Positions 27,001 through 33,794 of a DNA stretch of 64,000 nucleotides are shown in pieces (the stretch's first letter is position 1; every line of letters starts with the position of its first letter). Under the pieces are notes generated by a model. It was not told the origin of the DNA, made no database searches, and worked only from the letters and a program-made list of their open reading frames with translations. This DNA is from Prado023 sp963788325 (GTDB lineage Bacteria; Actinomycetota; Actinomycetes; S36-B12; CAIYMF01). Location of the stretch: positions 62,001 to 126,000 of the forward strand of contig CAWBGJ010000014.1 of the NCBI GenBank assembly GCA_963788325.1. Reading direction: 5' to 3'. The translations under genes were made by a program, and so were the position numbers.

Positions 27001-28067
27001 GACTGGCAGCGGTGGGCCAGCACCCGGTCGGCCATCCGGGCCTGCGCCGAGGCCGGGGCGGAGCGCCCCAGATGGCGATCCAGCCCCGGCGCACCATCGG
27101 GGAACAGCACGTCGAGCTCGGGGACGTGCACCGACCCGATGCCCAGGTCTGTGGCTGGGTCCAGCCGGCAGGAGTCAGCCAGGTCATGGGTGCTGGCCAG
27201 CAGGCGCTGCACCCCTGTGCGCCCCACCGCGGCCGCAGCCCCGATCTCCTCGGCGACGACCCGCATCTCGGCGGCGCCCTTCAGGTAGCCCTGGGCGTTG
27301 GCCCGGTCCAGATGGCGGGGGTCCAGCGGGACGAGCCGGCGGATCGCGTCGAGCACGTCGGCCACCGGGGCCTGCGCCGGGGTCAGGTGCCGTACGGCGT
27401 TGGTCAGCACGGCCGGGACGCCCATCCGGCCGGCGAAGATGAGCATCCGGCCGGCGAAGGCACTGGACAGGGTGGGGCGGTCCCCCCGCGCACCGCTGCG
27501 GTGGGACACGACCTCCAGGTGCACCTCCCGGCCGAGGGCCTCCCGCCAGCGGGACAGCAGGTGCTCGGCCTCATCGGGCCGGCGACGGGCCAGCGCCCGG
27601 CCGACATCGGAGTTCGGCCCGAGCAGGGCCACGAGTCCGGCCGCGTGCTCCCCGAGCATCGACAGGTCCACCTGCGGCTGACCTCGCACCCCGGTCAGGT
27701 GCGCACCAGAGATCACCCGGCACAGTGACGCCCAACCCGTCGCCCCGCGGGCGAGCAGCACCACGCGGGGATCGCCCGGGTCCACTGCGACCCCGCCACG
27801 AGCGGGAGTGGGGGCCCGACGGGCTGGCGGCGGACCACCGGGTTGCCCGGCGGGGGCCACAGCGAGGTCGACGCCCAGGATCGGGCTGATGCCCGCCTGT
27901 CGAGCGGCCAGGGCGAACGCCACTGCCCCGTAGGCCCCATCCCGATCGGTCAGGGCCAGGGCATCCTGTCCCAACTCCACGGCACGCGCCACGAGCGCCT
28001 CTGGTCGCGACGTCCCGTACCGCAGGGAGTACCCCGAGGCGACGTGCAGGTGGGTGAAGCCGAGCAT
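24069..28067 (-). CDS. dnaE2: Error-prone DNA polymerase DnaE2, long form
   Basis: C-family polymerase alpha subunit used in damage-induced mutagenesis. It has an N-terminal PHP domain (FTHLHVASGYSLRYGTS, ALTDRDG), the polymerase core with RGSGAGSLVNHLLG and catalytic Asp residues in PDIDIDVE (about 449-456), then GCFQIESPGQRELI, SFGFCKAHAAAFAL and a C-terminal OB fold (QVWVAGVKVATQTPPI). At 1332 residues it exceeds the usual ~1050-1100: there is a Gly/Arg/Ala-rich insert at about 970-1040 and an extra tail after about 1234. It starts 10 bases after the HEPN gene stop, downstream of a LexA box, and no ImuB gene is present in the window. Confidence 0.93.
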   Translation of the reverse strand: MLGFTHLHVASGYSLRYGTSRPEALVARAVELGQDALALTDRDGAYGAVAFALAARQAGISPILGVDLAVAPAGQPGGPPPARRAPTPARGGVAVDPGDPRVVLLARGATGWASLCRVISGAHLTGVRGQPQVDLSMLGEHAAGLVALLGPNSDVGRALARRRPDEAEHLLSRWREALGREVHLEVVSHRSGARGDRPTLSSAFAGRMLIFAGRMGVPAVLTNAVRHLTPAQAPVADVLDAIRRLVPLDPRHLDRANAQGYLKGAAEMRVVAEEIGAAAAVGRTGVQRLLASTHDLADSCRLDPATDLGIGSVHVPELDVLFPDGAPGLDRHLGRSAPASAQARMADRVLAHRCQSELDRRFTTLRTHRGATERLEAELATIATLGYGGYFLTVAEVVDLIRGMGVRVAARGSGAGSLVNHLLGISGVNPLEHGLIMERFLSPLRQALPDIDIDVESARRTEIYARILERFGGQRCVAVSMMDTYRVRHAIRDVGAALGLPPGEIDAFAKAFPHIRARDARAALNDLPELRSSGLGRLAAGGRLDGFLDLVQALDGLPRHVALHPCGVLLSDGSLLDRTPVEASWMGFPMSQFDKDAVEEMGFLKLDVLGIRMQSAMAHALDEVVRIGGEPIELDAVPRDDQATFEMIRTTHTLGCFQIESPGQRELIGKFAPETFDDLIIDISLFRPGPVKSDMVNPFLRARQGWSTADYLHPDLEPVLAQTYGVVVFHEQVIGVIAAMSGCSLAEADELRRSMGSPEGQAQVRAWFYPQVLSRGYALEVVEQVWDVLRSFASFGFCKAHAAAFALPTYQSAWLKAHHPAAFLAGVLTHDPGMYPKRLILDDARNLGISILGLDVNRSTDVYRVEVCPTPAARPTLAGLPDGSGHGLRLPLTEVKGISAAEVERVVAGQPYACLSDFWARAAVATPVVENLVLAGGFDTIYGIDLAAGARLRNQVTRRDLLLEVADCERLARSARSGGGRGRRGSRRADPRTPRAAVAWGAGRALEAAGGGVSPAGRAGRGSAGSAGSPGFADPALAAAAQSRAPAAVGASEVQLSLDLPLTGAGRASGLPEMSTGEGVRAELDVLGMDVSQHVLDFYRPMLADLAVVPARDLLAQRSESQVWVAGVKVATQTPPIRSGRRVVFLTLDDSTGPVDATFFEDAQDPYASTVFSGWLLMVRGMTRRTGPRGVSIRATGCWDLGVVHEIWQAGGRVAVSDYIASFPFVDVRRRPSSTVVDVPVAAVTGANTAGAAEEGEESGAAPAAAGIGRTAAGGMGQRRRVLVHASGFRQSPYADVKPAGEDPAAVPKPPPETRTKAPGRLWHASPGSSGW

Positions 28068-28076
28068 GGCCGCGGC

Positions 28077-28493
28077 CTAGAACTCGTCGGGCAGGATCGA
28101 CTGCTGGTCGACCCCGATCACGGCAGCAACCTGCACCAGGAACGACTCCGCGTCTCGGACCAGGTCATCGGCCTCCCGCTGGCTGACCACCGGCAACCCG
28201 GCATCGGCGGCGGCCCGCTTCGTGGCGTTGGCCGCGAAGAAGGTTGCCCACTCCTGCAGTTGCGGGGCGACCACGGGCAGCAGCGCCCACACGCTGCGGA
28301 TCCGACCGGATCGCACCGGGTGCGCCCGGGCTGCCAGCACGGCTGCTGCCGCGCGCAGTGCGGCAAGATGTGCCGTGGCGTAGCGGCGGGCTGGGTCCGG
28401 GGTCGCGTAGGCCTCGAGCAGGCCTCGGGCCGCGCTGCCCAGCAGGTCCCGAGCCTGGTAGGGCACAGGGGGGCTCATGGGGACAGCACTCAT
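28077..28493 (-). CDS. SAV_6107-type HEPN-domain protein
   Basis: The 138-residue all-helical protein contains ARDLLGSAARGLLEA, RRYATAHLAALRAAAAVLAAR and WATFFAANATKRAAADAG, matching the actinobacterial SAV_6107-type HEPN family as I recall it. HEPN domains bind nucleotides or RNA and are ribonucleases in some toxins. The family's usual RxxxxH motif is not obvious, so nuclease activity is unsupported. It sits between DUF6504 and dnaE2 in one minus-strand operon downstream of an SOS box. The ATG follows GGAGAGGAG. Its function in mutagenesis is unknown. Confidence 0.72.
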   Translation of the reverse strand: MSAVPMSPPVPYQARDLLGSAARGLLEAYATPDPARRYATAHLAALRAAAAVLAARAHPVRSGRIRSVWALLPVVAPQLQEWATFFAANATKRAAADAGLPVVSQREADDLVRDAESFLVQVAAVIGVDQQSILPDEF

Positions 28494-28586
28494 GTGGCTG
28501 CTCCTCTCCTTGTCGGTCTGGTCGGTCTGGTCGGGCGTGCACAGTCGGGGTCGTCGCAGCGATCGGGCTCACCAGCCCGGACTCAG

Positions 28587-28898
28587 TCAGTCCAAGGAGC
28601 GGGCGAGCACCCAGCGATCGGCGGCTACCTCACGGCGCAGGTCGTAGACCCCGCAGGAGTCCGACCTGCCGGCCTGGGCCTCGACCCGCCACACCTCGTG
28701 CTCGTGCGCGGCGATGGCCCCCTCCAACGCCCGGCGTGAACCACCCCACCAGGAGCTCGATTCGATCCAGTGGGCGATCACGGAACGCACCACGTACACC
28801 CGCCCGCGCCACAGGAACTGAGTCGGGCCCTCGTCCACCGGCTGATCCGGCACGTGGTGGATACGGACATCGATCGGATCGGAATAGGTACGGCTCAT
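28587..28898 (-). CDS. DUF6504 family protein
   Basis: Small actinobacterial protein often encoded with translesion polymerases. The 103-residue product has the family pattern GPTQFLWRGRVYVVRSVIAHW, WRVEAQAGRS and GVYDLRREVAADRWVLARSLD. I chose the ATG at 28898, which has AGGAGG and a 5-base spacer. It is the first gene of the operon DUF6504-HEPN-dnaE2, with a long leader carrying a 16-bp inverted repeat and a LexA box 141 bp upstream. A role beside DnaE2 is inferred from context only. Confidence 0.8.
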   Translation of the reverse strand: MSRTYSDPIDVRIHHVPDQPVDEGPTQFLWRGRVYVVRSVIAHWIESSSWWGGSRRALEGAIAAHEHEVWRVEAQAGRSDSCGVYDLRREVAADRWVLARSLD

Positions 28899-28944
28899 GG
28901 CGTCCTCCTGCAGCAGTCGTGGATGCCGGGGAAGACGGCGGTGC

Positions 28945-29001
28945 GTGGGGATCGGCCTGCCCGCCTGCGCTTCCCTCGCCGATGCGCAGGCCGATCCCCA
29001 C
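28945..29001 (-). repeat. 16-bp perfect inverted repeat in the leader of the dnaE2 operon
   Basis: GTGGGGATCGGCCTGC (28945-28960) is exactly complementary to GCAGGCCGATCCCCAC (28986-29001), with a 25-nt spacer. It lies between the LexA box and the DUF6504 start, so it would form a strong hairpin in the 5' leader of the mutagenesis operon. No T-tract follows in either direction. It could be an attenuator, an RNA-stabilising hairpin or a factor-dependent terminator. Confidence 0.7.
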
Positions 29002-29038
29002 AAGTGCCAGGTCTGGGTCGGGGGCAGCCCCGGCACTA

Positions 29039-29056
29039 TTCGAACGCTTGTTCGAA
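29039..29056. promoter_or_regulatory. LexA (SOS) box
   Basis: TTCGAACGCTTGTTCGAA is a perfect palindrome containing TCGAAC-N4-GTTCGA, the established actinobacterial LexA-binding consensus. It lies 141 bp before the DUF6504 start codon, at the head of the DUF6504-HEPN-dnaE2 operon, as expected for a damage-inducible mutagenesis locus. It is also 71 bp before the divergent CrtA-like gene, which might be affected. Confidence 0.88.
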
Positions 29057-29127
29057 CTGAGATCACCGTACGCCTCCGGTCTGACACCGTCAACCCCCGG
29101 GATCCACAGAGTTGGATACTGGGGTCC

Positions 29128-29850
29128 ATGTCTGACATTCCCGCGGTCGTGAGCCTGCACATCTGGGGAGTCCCGACCCGCCACGTGCCCACCGCGATCA
29201 CCCACATGGCCCGCCACCGACGGCCTGCGCGAACCCTGCCGGGGGTCCGGTTCGCCAAGTTGCTGGGCACCGGGACCGGCCAGACCTTCACCCCACGCGA
29301 CGCCGACGCCCACCACTGGGGCGCGCTGCTGTGCTGGGACGACCAGGACGGGCCGCGCCGGTTGGCCGACTCACGGATCGCCCGGGACTGGGACCGGATC
29401 GCCGACGAGTCGGCCACCTGGGTCATGACTCCGCTGAGCAGCCGTGGCCGCTGGGCCGGTCAGGAACCGTTCGGCGCGCCGGTCCCCACCCGATGGGACG
29501 GGCCGGTCGCCGCGATCACCCGCGGGCGGATCAAGCCCCGGATGTGGCGCACCTTCTGGTCAGCGGTCCCGCCTGTCGCACTCGACGTGCACGGCGGCGG
29601 TGGGCTGACCTTCGCCATGGGGATCGGGGAAGCTCCGGTCGGCCTGCAGGGCACATTCTCCACCTGGGCTGACGGCGCGGCGCTGTCCGATTTCGCCCAC
29701 CGCCGCTCCCCGCACCAGGAGGTGATCACCCAGACCAAGACCCTCGACTGGTACTCCGAGGAGTTGTTCGCCCGCTTCGCGCTGCTGGACGCGCAGGGCA
29801 CGGTCGCCGGTCAGCCCGTCATGGCACATGCATCGCCTGATCCGAGCTGA
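29128..29850 (+). CDS. CrtA-like (spheroidene monooxygenase-type) carotenoid oxygenase
   Basis: The 240-residue product resembles the spheroidene monooxygenase CrtA family, which introduces keto groups into acyclic carotenoids. Family-like features are VSLHIWGVPTRHVPTAITHM at the start, PGVRFAKLLGTGTGQTF, the Trp-rich ALLCWDD region and GTFSTWADGAALSDFAHRR. No signal peptide or membrane segment is seen. GATACT seven bases before the ATG is a possible leaderless -10 box. The gene lies two genes from the cruF/cruG/crtD-like group, which supports a pigment role; the actual substrate is inferred. It is divergent from the SOS operon. Confidence 0.68.
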   Translation: MSDIPAVVSLHIWGVPTRHVPTAITHMARHRRPARTLPGVRFAKLLGTGTGQTFTPRDADAHHWGALLCWDDQDGPRRLADSRIARDWDRIADESATWVMTPLSSRGRWAGQEPFGAPVPTRWDGPVAAITRGRIKPRMWRTFWSAVPPVALDVHGGGGLTFAMGIGEAPVGLQGTFSTWADGAALSDFAHRRSPHQEVITQTKTLDWYSEELFARFALLDAQGTVAGQPVMAHASPDPS

Positions 29851-29942
29851 CTGCGCACGCAACCCAGCAAACCCGACCCAGCCCAGCCCAGAATTGTCGA
29901 ATCCGGACACCGCCCGGTCGCCCGCGGACACAGATGTCCGGA

Positions 29943-31205
29943 TCAGCCAACTCCTGGCGAGCGCAACCCCGCAGCCAGGAAGCGTTCGGCGACGTGCTCC
30001 CAGCTCCAGTTGGCCAGCACTGCCTGCCGGGCGCCGGCCGACACGGCTGCACGCTGCTCGGGCGCCAGCTCAAGGATCGCCCCCAAGACCCGGTGCAGGT
30101 CCGCGGCATCGTCGCGGGCGAACCCCAGCTCCAACCCGTCGGGCAGGTGCGCCTCGATGCCAGCGGCCACCTCGGCCAGCCCGCTGTGCCGGGCCACCAC
30201 CGGGGGGCAGCCGGTCGCCGCAGCCTCGGCGGCGACCATCCCGAACGCCTCCGGGAACACCGAGGGCACGACGCTGGCGTCGGCCAACGCCCACAGGTGG
30301 CGAAGGTGCCGGTGGGCCAGCGGTCCGGTGAACAGGACCTCCACGCCGAGCTGGGCTGCCTGCGCCTCGAGCTCAGCACGCGCCGGGCCGAATCCCACGA
30401 TCACCGCCCGGGCGCCCAAGCCGGGCAACGCGTCGAGCAGCAGGTGCACACCCTTCTCCCGGCTGAGTTTGCCGACATACACCACCGTGGACCGCGCCGA
30501 TCCGGCGAGGAACGCCTCCAGCCGGGCAGCGTTGCCCAGGTCGGGCAGCCGCTCGTCGACATGGCTGTCCGGGTCGAGCGTCGCCTGGTGCAGCAAGCCG
30601 TCGAGGGCAGCCTGGCGAGCCTCGGGCGACATCATCACGACGTCGACACCCGGGGTGATGACCTCCACCGGCGCCGGGAGTGCTCCGACCAGGTCTCTGA
30701 CCACCGCCCCGATGTGCGCCGAACCCACCACGACCGCCCGAGCAGGGGCCAGGGTCTCGGCCGCCCACTGGCACAGCCCGGGATTGCCGCGCATGGCGTA
30801 CTCCAGCTCCGATCCGTGCACCTTGACCAGGAAGGGAAGCCCGCTGGCCGCGCCGACTGGTCCACCGAGCAGGGCATGATTGGTGATCAGCAGATCGACT
30901 GGGCCCAGCGCCGCGATGGCACGGACCTGCGCACCGACGAAGGCCTCGAGCTCGGCACGTTCCATCGTCGCGAGCAGTGCCGGTTCCATGCCGGCATAGC
31001 GGTCCAGGACGAACACGGGCAGTCGTCCCGGCAGCTCCGGGCGCCCGACCCTCGCCCCGGCGAGATCGAGGCTGGCGGGGTCGGGGTCCTGGCTGAGCAC
31101 CACCACGTCGTGCCCCAGGGACGCCAGCGTGCGGGCCAGCCCTCGGGAGAACTCGTTGGACCCGGTGCCGTGCAGGAGGTAGCCGTGCCAGATCACCACT
31201 CTCAC
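29943..31205 (-). CDS. Glycosyltransferase, GT4 family
   Basis: GT-B-fold glycosyltransferase. The 420-residue product has an N-terminal acceptor domain (VVIWHGYLLHGTGSNEFSRG) and a C-terminal donor-binding domain with VVYVGKLSREKGVHLLLDAL and the E-x7-E motif in PEAFGMVAAEAAATG, the hallmark of GT4 enzymes. The GTG start at 31205 is chosen because TAGTGT lies 8 bases upstream as a leaderless -10 box and because the conserved N-terminus begins there. Donor and acceptor sugars are unknown; it could serve lipid or envelope glycosylation. It converges with the CrtA-like gene. Confidence 0.85.
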   Translation of the reverse strand: MRVVIWHGYLLHGTGSNEFSRGLARTLASLGHDVVVLSQDPDPASLDLAGARVGRPELPGRLPVFVLDRYAGMEPALLATMERAELEAFVGAQVRAIAALGPVDLLITNHALLGGPVGAASGLPFLVKVHGSELEYAMRGNPGLCQWAAETLAPARAVVVGSAHIGAVVRDLVGALPAPVEVITPGVDVVMMSPEARQAALDGLLHQATLDPDSHVDERLPDLGNAARLEAFLAGSARSTVVYVGKLSREKGVHLLLDALPGLGARAVIVGFGPARAELEAQAAQLGVEVLFTGPLAHRHLRHLWALADASVVPSVFPEAFGMVAAEAAATGCPPVVARHSGLAEVAAGIEAHLPDGLELGFARDDAADLHRVLGAILELAPEQRAAVSAGARQAVLANWSWEHVAERFLAAGLRSPGVG

Positions 31206-31213
31206 GATCGGCC

Positions 31214-31219
31214 ACACTA
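31214..31219 (-). promoter_or_regulatory. Leaderless -10 box of the GT4 gene
   Basis: On the minus strand TAGTGT ends 8 bases before the GTG start at 31205, so transcription would begin at or next to the start codon. No -35 box is obvious. Confidence 0.45.
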
Positions 31220-31389
31220 GTCGTGCCCCGTTCGTGTCAGTCAGGGCCGGCGCCGGAGACGAAGCACCCCCCGCCTGCCGTGGTGGGCTGACGAGGGGCT
31301 GACCCAATGGACCGCTAGATGGGCGGCATCACTGGGCTGGAACCATCATCGCGCGTCGAAGGTCCCAACGCCCAATCGGAGCCTTGCCC

Positions 31390-31545
31390 TCACAGGACGA
31401 GGACGAGCAGACCAAGCACCGCCCAGAACGGCATCACCAGGAGCAGGCCGAAGATGATGCCCCGCACGGCCTGGCCCTCGGGCGGCATGGGGAAACCGCG
31501 CGAATCCAGAGCTCTTGGCGGCGGCGAGAAGACTGGGGCACTCAT
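31390..31545 (-). CDS. 51-residue single-pass membrane protein
   Basis: An ATG at 31545, preceded by GGAGG about 10 bases upstream, opens a 52-codon frame. The product has a Pro-rich polar N-terminus (SAPVFSPPPRALDSRGFPMP) and one strongly hydrophobic helix (GIIFGLLLVMPFWAVLGLLV) ending at the C-terminus. The frame lies alone between the divergent GT4 and cruF-like genes, with about 167 bp of non-coding DNA between it and cruF. No family is recognised. A small tail-anchored membrane protein is the best description. Confidence 0.55.
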   Translation of the reverse strand: MSAPVFSPPPRALDSRGFPMPPEGQAVRGIIFGLLLVMPFWAVLGLLVLVL

Positions 31546-31700
31546 CACCCTGACCACCTCCGACCCCTGTATGGATTCGTTCCTCCAGTGTCACATTCCT
31601 CGGCACAGCACGCAGGGGACTTCAGTCACACGTATGTCGCAGTTCGGTTCGTGCCACGTCCCAGCGAAAGGGGGCTCGGGCCGGCAGGGCTGGCGCCCTC

Positions 31701-31706
31701 TAGACT
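31701..31706 (+). promoter_or_regulatory. Leaderless -10 box of the cruF-like operon
   Basis: TAGACT lies exactly 6 bases before the GTG start at 31713, the layout of a leaderless actinobacterial transcript. The same hexamer and spacing occur before the kinase gene at 48715. No good -35 box is visible. Confidence 0.55.
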
Positions 31707-31712
31707 CAGTGG

Positions 31713-32588
31713 GTGCTCGACGGCATCGATCCCACCACTGCGGACAGGCCCACCGCACGCCTGGTTCGCACCCTTCCCTGGGTGCTCGGTGGGGCTGGGG
31801 TGCTGTCCCAGATCGTGTGGGTGCTGCTGCCCGAGGACCTGCGCGATGCGGCCACCATCACCTCAGTGCTGCTCATGGCATCGGCCGCAGCCATGCACGC
31901 CACGGTGCATCGCGGCCCCGGGTGGGCCGCTCGGCTGTTCGGGGCGACCGCCGGGATCGGTCTGGCGGTCGAGGCGCTGGGCACCGCCACCGGATTTCCG
32001 TTCGGCGCCTACCGGTACGGACCCCACCTGGGACCGATGCTCCTCGATGTCCCGCTGCTGATCCCGCTGGCCTGGTGCATGGCCGCCTACCCGATGCTGC
32101 TGCTCGCCTGGCGCCTGGGCCGCACACGCGCCCGCGTGGTCCTCGTCGGCGCCTGGACGATCACTGCCTGGGACCTCTTCCTCGATCCGCAGATGGTCGC
32201 CGAGGGCCATTGGGCGTTCGCCAACCCCACGCCGGCGCTGCCCGGCTCCCCCGGGATCCCGCTGACCAACTACGCAGGCTGGTTCGCCACCGGCCTGCTC
32301 ATCTTCTGGGTGCTGGACCACCTGCCCCGCACGCCTGCCGACGACCGGATGCCCCACCTGCTCATGCTGTGGATCTACCTCTCCAACGTGATGGCGGCGG
32401 CAGTCTTCTTCGGACGACCTGCCGTGGCTGCCTGGGGCGCTCTCGCGATGGGACTGACCGTTCTGCCCTGGGCGCGGTTGCTGGTGGCCGACCGGCACGG
32501 CACACCGCCAGCCGGATCGCACCCCACCGCCCTCCCCGCGCCGACCGAGCTCCCGGCAGCTGCCGACCCCAGCACCAAGCGCCGATGA
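31713..32588 (+). CDS. cruF: CruF-like carotenoid biosynthesis membrane protein
   Basis: The 291-residue integral membrane protein belongs to the carotenoid biosynthesis family that includes CruF, the carotenoid 1',2'-hydratase of cyanobacteria and Deinococcus. About seven membrane segments are seen. Conserved stretches include TGFPFGAYRYGPHLGPMLLD, PLAWCMAAYPMLLLAWR, TAWDLFLDPQMVAEGHWAF and GIPLTNYAGWF, with the acidic and His residues typical of the family. GTG is the leaderless start. It overlaps the next gene, a CruG-like glycosyltransferase, by ATGA, matching cruF-cruG pairing elsewhere. Hydratase activity is inferred. Confidence 0.8.
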   Translation: MLDGIDPTTADRPTARLVRTLPWVLGGAGVLSQIVWVLLPEDLRDAATITSVLLMASAAAMHATVHRGPGWAARLFGATAGIGLAVEALGTATGFPFGAYRYGPHLGPMLLDVPLLIPLAWCMAAYPMLLLAWRLGRTRARVVLVGAWTITAWDLFLDPQMVAEGHWAFANPTPALPGSPGIPLTNYAGWFATGLLIFWVLDHLPRTPADDRMPHLLMLWIYLSNVMAAAVFFGRPAVAAWGALAMGLTVLPWARLLVADRHGTPPAGSHPTALPAPTELPAAADPSTKRR

Positions 32589-33784
32589 GGTGGACGCGGG
32601 CCGCCGTCGCCGCCGCCGCCGTCTTGGCAGGGGCGCTGACCGCCCACACAGCGTGGAACGTCAGGCACTTGCGATCCGCTCCCCGGCCGGCTCCGGGGGG
32701 GCCCGCCGAGGCGATGCGGATCACCGTGCTGCTCCCGGCGCGCGACGAGGCCGCCCGGATCGGGCCGTGCCTGGCCGGGCTGCTCGCACAGGAACACCCC
32801 CATGTCCGCATGCTCGTGCTCGACGATGGATCCTCGGACGGCACCGCCGACGTCGTGGCCGGCCACCTCGGTCAGGATCCCCGGTTCACCCTGCTGGCCG
32901 GAGGGCAGCAACCACTTCCCCAGGGCTGGCTGGGCAAGCCCTGGGCCTGCCAACGACTGGCCGACGCCGCCCTGGCCGACGCGGCTGCGGCCCAGGGGCC
33001 GGCCCCTGACCTGCTCGTCTTCCTGGATGCAGATGTGGTCCTGGCCCCCGATGCACTGACCCGGATCGCCGCCCTCATGCTCGAGTCGGCCCTCGACCTG
33101 GCCAGTCCCTACCCGCGCCAACAGGTGGGCACGGTGGCGGAGCGGATCGTCCAGCCCCTGCTCCAGTGGTCCTGGCTGACGACGTTGCCCCTGGCCCTGG
33201 CCGAGAGATCCCCACGAGGGTCGCTCACCGCGGCCAACGGCCAGATCCTGGCGATCCGGCCCGAGGCACATCAGCGGATCGGCGGGCATGGCGCGGTCCG
33301 CCACGAGGTGCTGGAGGACATCGCCCTGGCCCGAGCGGTGAAGGCCACCGGTGGCCGGGCGAACGTCACCGACGGCACTGATCTGGCCACCTGCCGCATG
33401 TACACGACCCGCAGCGAGCTGGTCGACGGGTACACCAAGTCGCTGTGGGCGGCGTTCGGCTCCCCGGCCGGGTCCGCAGCCGCGATGACCCTGCTCAGCT
33501 TCGTCTACGTCCTGCCGCCCGCCGCGGCCCTGTTCGCCAGCTCGCCAGCCACCAGGGGGCTGGGCGCCGCCGGCTACGCCGCGGGGATCGCCGGCCGGGT
33601 GCTCACCGCCCGGCGCACCGGCGGCCGGACCGCCGACGCGTGGGCACATCCGCTGTCCATCCTCGCGCTCGACGCACTCACTGCGCTGTCCTGGCGGCGG
33701 CACCGCCGGGGGGAGTTGGCGTGGAAGGGGCGCCAGGTGCACGTCAACCCGCCACCCTCAACTCCCACTCCACGCGCCACGTAG
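32585..33784 (+). CDS. CruG-like membrane glycosyltransferase (GT2)
   Basis: The 399-residue GT2 enzyme has one N-terminal membrane segment, a GT-A domain with VLLPARDEAARI, LVLDDGSSDGTADV, VFLDADVVLAPDAL and the QRIGGHGAVRHEVLEDIALAR region (acceptor-base loop), then three C-terminal membrane segments. This layout matches CruG, the carotenoid 2'-O-glycosyltransferase, and related hydroxy-carotenoid glycosyltransferases. It overlaps the cruF-like stop by 4 bp and is followed 10 bases later by a CrtD-like desaturase, so the three probably modify the same pigment end group. The sugar is not predictable. Confidence 0.76.
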   Translation: MRWTRAAVAAAAVLAGALTAHTAWNVRHLRSAPRPAPGGPAEAMRITVLLPARDEAARIGPCLAGLLAQEHPHVRMLVLDDGSSDGTADVVAGHLGQDPRFTLLAGGQQPLPQGWLGKPWACQRLADAALADAAAAQGPAPDLLVFLDADVVLAPDALTRIAALMLESALDLASPYPRQQVGTVAERIVQPLLQWSWLTTLPLALAERSPRGSLTAANGQILAIRPEAHQRIGGHGAVRHEVLEDIALARAVKATGGRANVTDGTDLATCRMYTTRSELVDGYTKSLWAAFGSPAGSAAAMTLLSFVYVLPPAAALFASSPATRGLGAAGYAAGIAGRVLTARRTGGRTADAWAHPLSILALDALTALSWRRHRRGELAWKGRQVHVNPPPSTPTPRAT

Positions 33785-33794
33785 GGTTGCCGGC

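Noticed and set aside
31319..32584. N-terminal extension of the CruG-like protein covering the cruF region
   Set aside because: It is out of frame with CruF, Arg/Pro-rich, and the CruG start is fixed by the ATGA overlap and the conserved GT2 domain.
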